Of a stretch of 64,000 nt of DNA, positions 34,373 through 48,099 are shown piece by piece (the first letter of the stretch is position 1; each line of letters opens with the position of its first letter). The DNA is from Clarkia xantiana subsp. parviflora (taxonomy: Eukaryota; Streptophyta; Magnoliopsida; Myrtales; Onagraceae). The translations under genes and the position numbers were made by a program. Below the pieces are notes generated by a model. It was given only the letters and a program-made list of their open reading frames with translations, did not search any database and was not told where the DNA came from. Where the stretch lies: positions 1,922,001 to 1,986,000 of the forward strand of contig JAPTYO010000008.1 of assembly GCA_036873135.1 (NCBI GenBank), written 5' to 3'.

Positions 34373-34884
34373 GGAAAACTATGTAAAACATGCAACATGT
34401 TTGAAAAAGATGGTTTTATGGACCAATATATTTTAAAATGTACAACATGTTTGAAAATGATGGTTTTATGGACAAATATGAATTAAAATGTACAACAAGC
34501 TTACAGAAGATGCTAAAATGACATACCGTCCAACTTGTTATCCATAGTTTCATTAAGTGGACACGTGCGGAACACATTTGTAGAAAAAAAATAATTAAAG
34601 TAAGAAATTAATTTATACATAGCGATGATTAGTAATGGGTGGATGTAGATACTAATAATAATAATTATTAAATTTTAAAAACGTGATCCCAAGTGTCCAC
34701 TTAATGAGACTAGTGACAACAAGTGGACGATACGTCATTTTACCATCTTTTGTAAGCTTGTTGTACATTTTAAAACATTTTGGTCCATAAAACCATCATT
34801 TTCAAACATGTTGTACGTTTTAAAACGTATTGGTCCATAAAACCATCTTTTTCAAACATGTTGCATGTTTTATATACTTTTCCC
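34373..34884. mobile_element. MULE-type foldback MITE
   Basis: A 512-bp element made largely of two inverted arms of about 180 bp (for example CAACATGTTTGAAAAAGATG on the left, mirrored on the right). A perfect 9-bp target duplication TACTGTATT lies at 34364-34372 and 34885-34893. The 9-bp duplication points to Mutator-like transposition. Each arm repeats an ATGGTTTTATGGACCAATAT-like unit. There is no transposase. Confidence 0.85.
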
Positions 34885-34966
34885 TACTGTATTGATGATC
34901 ACTAGACTACGTACACTGTTCTATATACAAGCCTGCACTATATTTGATCGATGGTTCACTAGAAAG

Positions 34967-35522
34967 TAGGGGTGAGCGGTTCCGGGTACCCAATATTTTT
35001 AGGGTATCCCAGAACCAGACTAATACTAAACGGTTCCTAACTCTATTACCCAGAACCGTACCAGAACATTTAGGAACCAGAACCGTACCAGAACCGTTAA
35101 GAGCCAATCGGTTCCGGGTACCCGTTAAGGAACCGGTTACAAATTTTCAAACTAAATAATATAATTTTAGGTACTAGTTGGAACCGGGTTCTGGATACCC
35201 AGTTGGAACCGGGTTCTCGGTAGCCAATTGAAACTGAAATTTATGTTATACCAAGTGAATCATAAAAATAATTATAACATTTTACACAAACCAATTTTAA
35301 ATTTGTTAAATGTTTAGTGTTTTTTTAATTTATATATATATAACGGTTCCGGTTCCGTGTATTTGGGTACCCGAAAACTTATCCCGAAACCGGAACCGAA
35401 AATACCGGTTCTTGAAATTTAATCCCAGAACCGTACCAAAACCATTTACATCTACCCGGAACCTACCAAATGACCGGTTCCGGTTCGGTTCCGGTTCCAA
35501 CTGGGTAATTTACTCACCCCTA
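34967..35522. mobile_element. hAT-type MITE with 8-bp duplication
   Basis: A 556-bp element with termini TAGGGGTGAGC/CTCACCCCTA and a perfect 8-bp target duplication CTAGAAAG at 34959-34966 and 35523-35530. Subterminal regions are made of GGTTCCGGGTACCC and GGAACCGG words in both orientations, and the centre is AT-rich. It is non-autonomous. Confidence 0.9.
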
Positions 35523-35954
35523 CTAGAAAGTGGAAACAAACAAAACTATCTTTGCTTTACAGAGCTAACTAGCTAGCACAGTTCTACCCAAATTAATCAA
35601 AATTATTGTCTTGCCAACCAACCGACAAATTTGTACAGCTTCGGATTCATTTCTGTTCTGAACACAACTCGGGCTAGCCTAGCATCAACGGTCAAAAGCT
35701 CCTCCTTACCAACACACACACACAAAATAATAATAATAATAATAATAATAATATGTACATATAAAATTAAAAAAAATCCAGAAATCAGCTAAATTTCTGC
35801 CAGTTGCAGATTTGGCAGAATGGGCCAGAAATATTATTCCCGGCCCAGTTCTGCCACTCGTGCAGGAAATGGCACAAAACTTGTGCCAAATGGCATTTTC
35901 ATAATCAAATTTTGTGAGTGTTTTTTTAAATTGGTTTACTTTGGGGCATTTTTA

Positions 35955-36465
35955 CAAAATATTTCAAATTACTATCCGAATTTTGACCAATTTAAAAATC
36001 GCTAACTGAAGTTTAATTTTTTAACATCGACTACGTGAACTTTCAATTTCAGAACAAATTGCTACATCTGTTTTAATTCTCGTCAAATTGAACAAAAAAA
36101 TGAACATCTTTGTGCCACGTGGAATATTTTTATATGTACCCGAGATGGATTCAAATATAATTGAGATTGTCGAAACAAAATAACTTCAATTGGATGCTCA
36201 ATTGGACTTCCGCTCAATTCAAACACTGTATGAATGCATTTCATTGTAATATTTTGAATTTATATTTAAATATATATTAACTACACATGAAAATACCTCA
36301 TGTGGCGGAAACATGTTCATTTTCATCCAATTTAACAAGAAATGTAACAAATTTTGCAATTTACTCTAAAACTGAAAGTTCAGATAACCAAATTTAAAAA
36401 TTTAAAGTTCTGATAGCGATTTGTAAATTCACTAAAGTTCTGATAGCATTTTGGTTATTAATCCT
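35955..36465. mobile_element. Decayed inverted-repeat element, family C
   Basis: Repeated phrases AAATCGCTAACTGAAGTTTAA at the left and AAGTTCTGATAGCGATTTG at the right are arranged inverted, ending in GGTTATTAATCC. Similar phrases (GGTTAATAACC, ACTTTAAT, CCTCAATGTGG) recur at 49748-50312 and 59563-59995. No exact ends or target duplication were found. Confidence 0.45.
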
Positions 36466-36663
36466 TCCCCAAATTGAGATGTGATACTACATCAGAAAAC
36501 TGATGTACTCTTATGGACTACATCAGAAAACTGATATACTCAATATTAAGGAAAAAGTTCAAAAGCAAAACACTGTTCCAAAGTGCACTTCTATGGACTA
36601 CATTGGATAGATTATCCCTACCACATCACATTACAAGCATTATAGAGTGAGGGAGAAGGGGAT

Positions 36664-39293
36664 TTATTTTGAATTTACAGGTGAAGGAATTGAATTTGAA
36701 TGCTCCTTACTGGGTTGACAGTAAATTTCACCCTGGTCTCCGACTAGGGCGAGCTCCTTGAACCTCCGATCATGGTAATACTCCAATTCATCCAATTTCT
36801 CTTCCATCTCCTTGAATTTCCCCTCTATTTGCTGCAACACTCTTTTCTCCCCTGCTCTTACTCTTACTGCCATTTCAAATCTCGGGTCCAGCTGGTTTCC
36901 TCCTAGTAACTTCTCGTCCTGCAAATACGTTAAAAAAATTCAACACAAAGTCAAAATTCAAAGAAATCGAACCAAATTGAGAAGATTTGCAGATGCTAAG
37001 TAATGCATACCTCCTCAATGGTGGTTTCATATCCAGAAAGAGCAGATTTACAAGCATCTATGACCATTTTGCACACAATTTCCTCATTGGCTCGGCTTAC
37101 TTGTAACGCAAGTATGTCCCATACAGAGTGTCTAAAGTTTGGTTCCAGCAAGAAAGCATCACTGTCTTTCAGTGCAGCAAGACGCAGATATGGAAGCATT
37201 GAAGGTGGAAATTCACGGTCTATAAAGACATCAAAATACGCAGTCTCTTCAAGCTCCTTTGCTTTGGCAATTTCTAGCTTGTCCTTAAAGTAAGGGTCAG
37301 ACTCGGATATAGTAAATGTAAAGGTATATGCATCACGGGCAGTGTTTGGCTCTACGAAACCATAATATAGTGCCATATCTGCACTGCTCTTCTTCAACCC
37401 ATATTGGATGTAAGCCTGTGGAAGGATTCATCAAGTTATTATTGAATGAAAGACTTGTTTAACATTTCCCTAATAAAAATTAAGGCTCCAAGTTCCAGTT
37501 TCAAATATTTTCATCAATAGTGTTCTTCAATCAACTTTACCAGTGTCTTTATATGAACTAACTGTTTTCTCAAAGATATTTCTTTTCCTTTATTCGGGTT
37601 AGCCCGACTCTGCCTGAAGAACGATTAAAAGAATGGACTGCAACTGAACCTAACTCCATAATTCAGGGTGAAAAGAAAATAACACCTTGGCGATACCCAA
37701 TCTTATTCAGCTAAACTCGATCAACATGCCATTTTTTAAACAGATAGGTATCTTGTTCTACCAACATAAGTGAAAGAATATTGCTTATAAGATTTGCCAA
37801 GTAGAAGAAGAAATCACTCACCTGCTCGCCCTCCTTGACAGGGATTGTTGACTTCAGACAGAACAAAAGATCCCAAGAGAAAAGACCGGCCGGTCCATCC
37901 ATCTCCTCTGCATTATCTTCTCTTGTTATGAGGGAGCTGTGGTTTATCTGATGCACCAGGCAACAAATTCACGCCATCATAAATAACCCGAAATACCACG
38001 ACGGGTCAACAATGTCACATAAACCAGCAAGACCAAAATGTGCTGCTGTTTTATCAAGGATGCAAATAGTCCACTTCACCATCTCCAAAACAATAGCAGA
38101 AATCAATAAATAAACAGATAGGGCATCTTACAAAGTCCACGAGTGGGAGCATAGCAAGCTGACCACTGAGACGGGAAAATGCTCTCGACCTTATCATTCC
38201 AAATGCCCAGTAAAATCCATCCAGAGTTATAGTTGACGGGAATAGTTCTCGGTTAGGGATTATGACTTCTTCCTCAACTTTCAGAAATTGACTCTTTACA
38301 TGCTCTTTCATTTCCACTGTCATGGTTAACAATTGGGTTCCTGTATATTTATAGGAATCACTCATTAGATATAGCTAAGCTTCAGTTCATCATAAAATCG
38401 TTGAATACTATCTTCATTTTCCGGTTAACTTAGCAATTTAAGTGTTCATTGTCTTCCCTCAGTGACTATCTTCAATCTCAATGTGCAAAATTGTATTGGT
38501 ACCATAGCATCAGAAACTGAAATATCTACGTATATATCTACTCTTTTGTGAGGAAATATGATCTGATTAATTCGATCTAATACTGAAAGATGATCTTTGG
38601 TACTAAGTAGTAAGTACTAACCTTTAAGCTCAGCAAGCTCCTCTTCTGACCTGCACTGGAACCATTCAAGATAATCCCTCAGTCAACCACTCAATCTCAA
38701 TTCAAACACAGGAAAGATAAAGAAACCCTAATCAAAACCCACCAAAATATGGTCGAATTTGTCGTCTCCGGTAGAATATCAACATAAAATCTCCACCACG
38801 AATTGGGCCTCATTTTCTCCCTAATCAAGAACAGAGCCACCTGGACCCATGGCTTCAAGTCAGTACAGAGGTATCCGATTTCCGACGAGGCCACCGTGTC
38901 GGGGTTGACCCAGAGGCGTCGAGGAACCTTCAGGATGATCTCATCCTCAGCGATGTCTCTCCGGGCAACGAGGCCGAGGCCTTCGGCCACATATGCTGGC
39001 CGCAGAGGGCAGGTGGAGGATATCACACCTTCTTCGGCCATCCATCTCCAGAATGCCCGAACGGCGGGCGGTAGCGGCGGGTCGGAGTCGTCGAGGTAGT
39101 CCAAGGAAGAGGAGGAAGAAGCGCTAGCGGCGGCGGCCGAGCAGAGAGGTTTCTTGGCGTGGAAAGGAGGCAGTGGTGGTCTGAGCTTGCTAGGGAGGGA
39201 AAGAGATAAGGGGTCAGAGCGCCTGAAGGAATGCGAGAGGTGAAAAAATGGAGAAGAAGAGGATGAGACTGCAATTGCATGCAGAGGAGACAT
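36664..39293 (-). CDS. RBCMT: Rubisco LSMT-type SET methyltransferase, full-length copy
   Basis: Six exons join in frame on the minus strand: 39293-38743, 38650-38622, 38340-38132, 37947-37822, 37415-37011 and 36918-36664, for 524 residues, close to the usual 480-500 plus transit peptide. The Ser/Leu-rich N-terminus (about 60 residues) looks like a chloroplast transit peptide. The SET domain is split as in pea LSMT: EGLGLVARRDI near residue 118, RAFSRL, then PLVDFINHSS holding the NHS cofactor-site motif, and YGFVEP with the catalytic Tyr. The Rubisco-binding-like C-terminal lobe follows, ending with a charged coiled segment (KRVLQQIEGKFKEMEEKLDE). The enzyme methylates Lys on the Rubisco large subunit in some plants and on plastid aldolases more widely; which applies here cannot be told. 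It is about 80% identical to the neighbouring copy over exon 5 by eye. Confidence 0.93.
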
Positions 39294-42200
39294 GGCTTCC
39301 TCCTCAGTTAACTCCTACCTCTCCCAGATTATAGTAGTAGTAGCGTTATGGATAATAGACATTTTTCTTCTTCTTTTTTTCAAAACACAATATTATATAT
39401 ATATTTTTTATATCAAAAAGGGACATAATGTATTGGGCCAACGGCCCTAATAGTTCATACATTTAGGCCCAAGATACACTACTGAGTACTGAATACTATT
39501 TTGGTAGTGTTTCTCTATTATTTCTTGGTAGTGAATGTGAATAATGGTCCGACACCAACACGACACGAAAATTACGGGTTTGAGTTTGATATTAGTAACA
39601 CGATACCATAACACGATTTTTTTATACTATATGGTTAAATATTAATTTTTTTATTCAATTTACTATAGATTTTTTGGGTCAGTTTTTATGTTGGGCCGTG
39701 TTTGGACTAATACCAGAATACGACACAAACCTGCTACAACATGAATCCGCACGGCCCGCACGAATTGTCTGCCCTACTGAATATAAGAAAATTGTTCATT
39801 AAATAAGACGAAGCAATTATTTCCCGGATAATTCATCATATAAGTGCCAACCTAACTAGTTTGCGGATATGACTGGGTACGCAATAACATGGTATTAAGA
39901 TTTCTATGAAAATTCTATTTAATACATATATATACAATCTGTCATCCTAATTTACGTATTTAATTACAAGTTGGTATATTTAAATTACACATGTACACAT
40001 AGTTACTTATTTAAAAAATATAATATCATCAGTGGCTAAAAAAATATATTATTCTGAAATTCATTGCATAATAGAATTTATGTATTGAATGTGCATATAT
40101 TTATTTTGTGCAAAATATAATATTTTTCATTTAGTATTATAATTATTTTGTAAAATCATACCACTCTCACAATATTAAAAAAATATCATTCAGTAATTTA
40201 AAATTATGGAAGTGACAAAAAAATGAAATTATAAAATAAGAAAAGCTTGATTTAAGAAAAGAGATGAAGAATAATATAGAAAAATAATTTGTAAGGAAAA
40301 AAAATATTATTATTTTTAAATATGTTAATTATCTCCACCAGATCTTTTTTTTTTTTTTTGGGTTTGGCAAGGAAATGTTAAAAAAAATTTCCACAACTTG
40401 CATAATATAAAAATATATTATTTTATAGAATTTATCCACTTCTTGAATTGCCAAAGGAGATACTTGGTTTTTGATGTGATGTAATTTATTATGAGATACC
40501 TAATATATTATATTAATAATAAATGGCAGTACTATTAATTGAAATTTAAAGCAGCTCTCCCTACCCACAGGCCACACTAGATGATGTACGGCAGGAGGTA
40601 TTTCAAATAACTCTTGTAACTTGTAAGTGCAATGCAATGATGCTTGGCAAGTGGTAACATATATATGTCATTTTCCAGTTAGCTAACATCAATCATATCC
40701 ATTTACATCCATAATCCATATCCATTCGCATGTCACTTTCTTTTTGTTATCCTTCTTTCAATTATTAAGAGGAATTTTGGCTTTGATCAAATATATTTCG
40801 AGCACATAAATTGTACAAAATAACTCTATTTAGTTAAATTAGATAATGAGATGTGTCGGAACGGTTAGTTCTAAGTTGAACATTAATTCTAGAGGTGTTT
40901 TTTATTCACAAATGACGAATATTTTGTTACCACAAGACACAACCAGCAATTATATATAAAAAAAAATGTAACAGATAAACTTATATCATATCATTAAATA
41001 AAATTAAATTATCGCATGTAATGCGTGGATATATTTGTAATGCCTGGAGATATATTTGTTTAATTGTATTTACTATAATATTATATTTTAAGTCTCGCAT
41101 ATCACAACTTTTTATATAAATATAATAATTTAAGAAATTTTTATACAAAAGTATATGTGAATAGCATTTCAAATTACCTATATATATATATAAATAACGT
41201 ACATTACTATACTAAACTAATTAATTAAGAATAAGATACATATTTGTATATATATAATTTAAAAAATATGAAATGCACAAATTAATATAAATATTTTAAT
41301 ATATGTTTTGAATTTAAATAAAGAATTGATGAAAATGCAAGATAATCATGCCTAATATTTATATTTTCTGATTAGATTAGAGATTTCATGTAAATGGGGA
41401 ACGCTTAATATTTTTATTTGTATTTTTAAAGAAAATTGCAAAAATAATGGAGACTAGGCATGTCCTAATAAATGTTTTGATTTTATGTCTATATTTGTTG
41501 ATTAACAAACTAAATTAACTACGTAGGGTTTACGTATGCATGTCATTAATTAAATATTCCCTATCTACAATATATATATGCCGGGTCTTTTACTATTCTT
41601 CTCATTTGAATCTTTGTTTAGGGACTTTATTTAGGTTGGACCATGGGAATATGCATCATAGTAATATCGGGACATAGTGTTCCCATTTTTTGTTTCTTTT
41701 TGCCAATATATATAGTGTTCCCATTATTTTGCGTTTTTTCTTTAAAATGAATCATTTAACTCAATAACTTCTTTGTCGTTCAATTTAATAGACAACACTA
41801 ATAAAAAAAAAAGCTTTTTTTAAGCAAAATCGATTAATTTTTTAATTATAAATTATTTCTAATAAACAGATTTAAATTAGACAATTTTGACAAGCAAAAA
41901 GTTTATACTTGCTGAATTTTTTCATGTTGTATAGGAACTTTCAGTAAAAGTTTGTTGAGTCACGAAATCATATCACATTTGATTATTTTTGAAAGCTAAC
42001 TTTTATCTTTCGGCAATGAAAAAGTATGAAATAGCATTTTTAGCTATTAATTATGTAAAAAATATATGTGAAAAAGAATTTAATTCTTTTAAACTATCAA
42101 ATTATTATTTTTGCAAACTATAGAATATATATTTGAGTATAATTTAACTTATGGTATAAGATGATTAAAAAAAAATTTTTTATAAAAATGCCTCACATTA

Positions 42201-42505
42201 TAAAAAATCTGAATCCACTAATGGGACCCTCCACGCCTGCCAAGTTATTAAGGTGCTTGATGCAAAGTCGAGCTACGTATCAGTATGTGTGCGTACTATA
42301 TTTCATGTGTTCCTGATTAATCCGACAAGTGGATCAAATTTATAATACTTCAAGTTCAAAAGAAATTCATCATCATAAAATAAAAACGTGAACACAAACA
42401 AATCAATTAAATTTTGGATTGATTTTTTCGTTTAACTTTACCGCTTTCAAACACAAGTTCTTTAAACCACAGTTTTTTTTTTTAAATAATAATAAATAAA
42501 GAGTA
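39294..42505. other. Gene-free AT-rich region
   Basis: No gene is seen in about 3.2 kb. At about 39540-39778 there is a remnant with GCACGGCCCGCACGAATTGT next to TGCCCTA, resembling one end of a hAT-type MITE without its partner. The rest is AT-rich with poly-A/T runs and TA repeats. Confidence 0.45.
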
Positions 42506-42690
42506 ACCTTTTGGGGCTGGCTAAAATACAGTCGAGTTTATTTCAACTGATTTTCTCAGCCGTTAGATAATAAGAGAGAATTAACAGAATTCAGGAGAGA
42601 TAGAAAATGTTTCTTACATATGCATAATTTGATGGTTGAGAAATCGAGTTGAAATAAACTCGAGTTTATTTTAGCCAGACCTATAGGTTG
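42506..42690. mobile_element. Small MITE with about 50-bp inverted repeats
   Basis: The left arm (GGCTGGCTAAAATACAGTCG, then AGTTTATTTCAACT) pairs with a right arm reading AGTTGAAATAAACTCGAG, then TTTATTTTAGCCAGACC. The element is about 185 bp. The exact ends are uncertain and no target duplication was fixed. Confidence 0.65.
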
Positions 42691-43371
42691 GAAAAAAAAA
42701 AGCATTAAATTTATAGGTAAAAAATAATAATAAGTCGTCAACCACACTATCGGAGAGATTTTATCAAGTTTGTGTATATTAAATTATATTATTTCTAAAC
42801 ATGGTTGAACCTACCTATATTTTCTAAACAGACTACATTATAACCATTTAATTAACCCTGTTTCAATTAAGCCGTTTTTTGTCCAAAAAAAATAATATAC
42901 TAAGCCACTTTTAAAGTTTAAATCCATCACATGGTTGGGCAAAAAAAAAAATCCATCACATGGTTTAGCTTTAATAGCAATCTTCATACCACAACAAAAT
43001 TGACAATTCCTTACTATATATATTTAAACAATATATATAGACATATAAAATAATATTTTAGGCAGAAAAATGATTCTTGAAATAGAGATATGTATATACA
43101 AAAGATAGATTAAATTAGTTAGACCATTAAAGAGTACATTTCATAATTAAGCGAACATACCTCTAATTTAGTCACTATGAAAAAAAGACAACATGTAATA
43201 TATAGCTAGTGCTAGATAGGAAGAAAACAAAAACTACCTTAAGTTATATTATTTAGGGGATGGCCTTTATTTCTTCATGATATCCCTGCTACGTACGTAC
43301 GTACCCTTAAATTCTTACATAATTATCAACCCTACACTACTGTCCTTGTCTCTCTAGGATCCCCTGTAACA
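42691..43371. other. AT-rich DNA downstream of MYB
   Basis: AT-rich intergenic sequence that presumably includes the MYB 3' UTR (minus strand). A short direct duplication (AATCCATCACATGG) occurs near 42920 and 42950. No other gene is seen. Confidence 0.4.
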
Positions 43372-44357
43372 TCAGAACACTGTCGATCCCGTCGGAGAAG
43401 CAGTTACCATGTTAAGGATACTGTCCCAGTAATTCTTGTTATCCTCGAACTCACCACCACCGTCCAAGTTACCGTTATTACACATGTCCTCTTCATTATT
43501 AATATTGTTGATATCAATATTATTGTTGTCACCACCTAACATGACTGAGCCATGGTCGAGCCCATCAAACCCGAACATGTCCGGTACGATGTTGTTGTCG
43601 TGTGCATGGTGGTTGTCTTCCCATGCAAGGTTAACCTCGTTTGTCGTCATGGGATACGATGTCAAACCTTGTAACCCTAGCACTGCCTCCGCGTGTTTAA
43701 TCCCGCACATCATTGAAGATCCGATCTGGTCGTTCGTATTAGGGAATAAATATATTAGGGAAACGTAATTTGATAAAATATTTATTCTTAATATAACTTT
43801 ATCAGAATATAAATAAAATATGTTTTACCTGGATCGGGTTGATAAAGTTTAGGGTGGATGTCGGAGATTCGAGATCGTCGCCTGAGAAATTATAGCACAT
43901 GATAGAACTGGCGGTAGTGGTCGGGGAAAGCGTGGTTGGATTCAACGACCACGCGCCTTGCCATGCTTTGAGCACTTCGAGGCACGGGAGTGGTGGTGGA
44001 AGAGCCGTGGCTCGGTGGGCTAGGGTGCTGGAGGATAATGGTCTTGGGGGGTTAGGGTTTGGGTTCGGTTCAACAAGCTTGGACTCTCGAACGAGACGAG
44101 CCTCGGCTTCTAACCGGGCGCTCTCCCACTGAGCCATGTGGCTCAGGTTGGCAGAATTTTTGGCGTGGCTCGGGCCAAGGGCGTCGGTTTTAGGCTTGTG
44201 GGTCACCGGGTCGATACCCATCTTTGCTAACCTTTTCTTCAGATGTGTGTTCCAGTAGTTTTTTATTTCGTTGTCCGTTCTCTTAGGTAAGTGGGTTGCT
44301 ATTGCTGACCACCTAATTAAAAACAGCACGTTTGAAAATTAATTAAAATACATATTT

Positions 44358-44389
<32 letters not shown>

Positions 44390-45492
44390 TATTTATTTAT
44401 TTCCTCATTTAGTTAATTATTATTTATTACATCTGAAAGTTACTCTCTCTGCTCTATTCTCTATATATACATATGTCTCGCATCTGTTTTTTGTGTTTTA
44501 TTAAAAAAAGTGCACGATTGCATGAAGTTCAGTTCTTGACTTGCATCCCAAAATAGAACTCACTTTAAAGCTTCACACTTTACACTCCAAAGAAAACCAA
44601 AACTTATATATAAAAGAAAATCCTAGTAATCATCATCTCTTATCTCTTACACTAAAAACCCAAAACCCTAGGTAGCTAGTTCTGTACTTCTGTGTATATA
44701 AAATGATAACAAATAATCAAAATTAATTTTTGATAAAAAAATATTTAGTAAATTTAATTATTTTAACATATATTTTAATAGTTTAAAATGATATATCCGA
44801 AAATCGTAATATTATTTTGCATAAATATATAAATAAAAAATAGAATATTTGTTCAAACGTGTTAATATGAAATTATATAGATCCTATACGCTAATGTTTT
44901 GTAGTTTTTCATTTTTCTTAAATAAATTATTAAAAAAAAATAAAAACTAATTTAAATTAATCATCAATATCAAATTTAAATTTGAATTTTCGTAACATTT
45001 TAACAATTAAATAAAAAAAATTACCACTACGTACGTATAGGTCAACTAATGATATATGATGAAATTAATTAAGATGGTATATATGGTGTGTGAGAGAAGA
45101 GATAAGGACCTGTTTCCAAGAAGGGCATGGAGTTGGATAATGGTTTGCTCTTCTTGAAGACTGAACTTTCCTCTTTTAATATCGGGACGAAGATAGTTTG
45201 TCCACCTTAACCTACAACTCTTCCCGCATCTTTGGAGACCTATAATTATCACATAAGTATATCACTATTAACACCATCATTATCTATTATAATCACTTTT
45301 ATATATAATTATTAAGTAAACACTCAAACGGTTATGTATATTAGCTAGGGTTTAATTACCTGCTTTTGCAGGGAGAGCCCTCCAGCTTCCATGGCCGTAT
45401 TGTTCGATGTATGCCACCAACTTCTGATCTTCTTCCGGCGTCCATGGCCCCTTCTTCAACCCGACCTTCTCGCAACACGGTGACCGACCCAT
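43372..45492 (-). CDS. MYB106: MIXTA-like R2R3-MYB transcription factor
   Basis: Four exons join in frame on the minus strand: 45492-45360, 45239-45110, 44312-43829 and 43725-43372, for 366 residues. The protein starts [20 protein letters not shown]. The R2 and R3 repeats fill residues about 9-115, with the regularly spaced tryptophans ([39 protein letters not shown]). Immediately after comes [14 protein letters not shown], the subgroup 9 signature of MIXTA, MYB16 and MYB106. The C-terminus ([10 protein letters not shown]...GSTVF) resembles that of MYB106. These nuclear factors control conical cells, trichome shape and cuticle genes. The first two introns sit at the standard R2R3 positions. 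The third (43828-43726) has a short acceptor choice that was made to keep the frame. The middle of the protein is Pro- and Ser-rich and the C-terminal part is rich in Asn, Asp and Glu. Confidence 0.92.
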
Positions 45493-45646
45493 TTAAGATG
45501 CTGGATTCTGCTAAAATGAGATTCAGTTAAGATCTGTGATCACTGAGAAGAGGAAGTATATGTGTAGTGGAGAATAATAGAGAAGAGAAGAGAGTTGATA
45601 TATAATGATTTGAGGGTGGTGACCCAAATAACTATAAATAAAGCAA

Positions 45647-45654
45647 CTTATATA
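45647..45654 (-). promoter_or_regulatory. Candidate TATA box of the MYB gene
   Basis: TATATAAG on the minus strand lies about 155 bp before the MYB start codon, a reasonable distance for a leader of some 120 bp. It was chosen by position and sequence only. Confidence 0.5.
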
Positions 45655-48099
45655 GACCTAGCTAGCCATGGCGTGTCTAGCCATAATATTCTACATTTAA
45701 AATCGACCCAAAATTTGATAATAATAATAATATAATACATTTTTCTTTTAAATTTTATCTCATACCCTAATAAATTTTCATTAATCTGATTGGCTAGCTA
45801 TAGCAGTGTGTAATCACTAGCTAGCTCAATCGTGTGGTAGAAAATGATTTGATCATTAATAGTTTAATGATATTTCTCCGTCTAATTTATTTTCAGTATC
45901 AATAAATTCCTAGCTACACTACACTGCATATCAATATAATTTCATAATATTTATTACTGTCGGTTACTGTTTCATCTATATCTAATAATTACTTACCTTC
46001 ATTCATCTATAATGTTTGGTATATAAATAAATAAATATATATATATTCTACGGCATCGATCATTCTATTTCTTGATTATTAATATATTTATATTTTGTAT
46101 AATAATAGTTTATGAGACCGTAAATATTATTGCAGCGATGTATCCTTCTACTTTGTTTTTTAAAATAAAATATTTGTAATGGCGATATATAGTCCAAACG
46201 TTCATACCGATCATGTCCACTTATACTATTTTAATTTCGTTAAAAGGAATAGTATATATGACATGATTTGTTGATTTAACATATTTGGTTTCATGTAGAG
46301 AGTGTTCCAGGTGCCATTAGGAAGATTACAAGGTTAGCATGTTTGTAATTAATAATTACACGACTAAAATAATTTTACTTACATCGGATTCATTTCTAAC
46401 AAGAGCTCAACAATGTTTAAACCGGAAACTCATACTTAAGAATGAAGTACTGGAACCTTTATATACCATACTATATTACAATGATTAATTCAGTGTACAC
46501 ATGATTTGATACACATGAGGTGGCATGCTGTAGTACGTACAATACAAGGATGGGTTCGTCGAACACTGATAAGTAATAAGGAGAGTGTCCTTTCCTTCAG
46601 TGGCTATTAAAGATATATCATATAGTCATTAATTTTTATCATAAAATTTTAGGTGCGATTTGAAATAATTTTGAGCAACATTTATGGCAAGGCACCAGTC
46701 GGCAACTGCCCCTAAACTTTCCGTAATCATTAAGAATGCCCTATATAAATGTAATGCTATTCACTTTAAACCCCTATAGGCTATATATATAAACCGCACT
46801 TAGTTTCAATTTTCCCCCATTAATTAAATAATGAAAATTAAAATAAGTATACATACTTTCACAACTCACAAGTACATAAACAAAAAGGCAAACAACAACT
46901 GATTCAAGTTTCTTGAAAAAAAAAGTAGAACTTTCATTAAATTAGAAAGTCTGATTATATATCCAGATAATGAATTCATAAGATGTCATACTACTTCAAG
47001 GTTAGTTAAATAATTCTGGGTCTGCTCAAATTCACAAGATATATCAATAAATTTCTCAAATGGAATGAATATTTTGTCCAAGTCTTAAAAAATAAGAGAC
47101 TTGAGCCGGTAAAAAAAACGTTTATCCAAAGTATAAATTCTTGAAGCTGCCTCAAATTCAATACATCAGATTCAAGAGTTATTGTATCGCCTTAATCAGC
47201 CGAAGTTTCCAATTTAACTGAAGTAATTAAGAAACACATGCATCAACTCTGAAAATTAGTCTTCAACCAACAGCTAGCTAGATTGTCTTCTCTATAAGTT
47301 GAAAAAAGTTAAACCTAAGTTGATAGTGGTAGAATCTGAATTTAGGAAAGTATAACTTCAATCTGAAATTTTGAATATAGAATAAGATCAGTTGGAGAAC
47401 GAGGAGAAGCTAGCTGCTGCGTTTTTTTTCTTTTGCCACTGACCTTAGGTTTTCTAGTCTTAGTTTATATATATTTTTATTATTTTAATATAAAAACGTG
47501 TGGTTTTCAGTTGTGGGGTTGTAGTCTACCAACATGTCCAATTACCTTGAACTAGAGTTAGACAATAAAAGGGGTGTTTAGAAGTAACATGAGTTAATCT
47601 AATTTAATTTTAGATTGCATTTAATATATATTAAATTACGGTGTTTATTATGCTTTATAATATATATATTATATTATAATGTAACTTTATAACTATTAGT
47701 TTTCTATCTTAACTGGCCGCGGCCGCGATATACTTAAGGTTAGTTTTATATATTTTCTATTATTTAAATGTCCTATATAATGTGTTTATGTAAACAACAC
47801 AATTTAAAAAATGGATGGATATTAACGGGCCACGATGCTTCATCGATCTGCGAGGTCTGCTCCGATTTTGTCCTTAAAATCGCATTTTTGAGACGGGTAC
47901 GGATCTAATTTCTCACGGGGCGGTGTAGGTTTACGTTTGGGGTCGCTGGGACCTATGAACCCAACCGTTCATTATATATATAATATGACTAATGTAACAC
48001 ATACTCAAAACACTAAGAACTAAAATTTAAGGGAAGTTTACTAGAGTTAGGTTTGTGATTTAGATTGGAATTTAGTCTTGAGATGTGATGAATTTGATG

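Noticed and set aside
47716..47730. GCGGCCGC block in AT-rich DNA as a cloning artefact
   Set aside because: Too short to support vector or adaptor origin; flanks continue as ordinary plant DNA.
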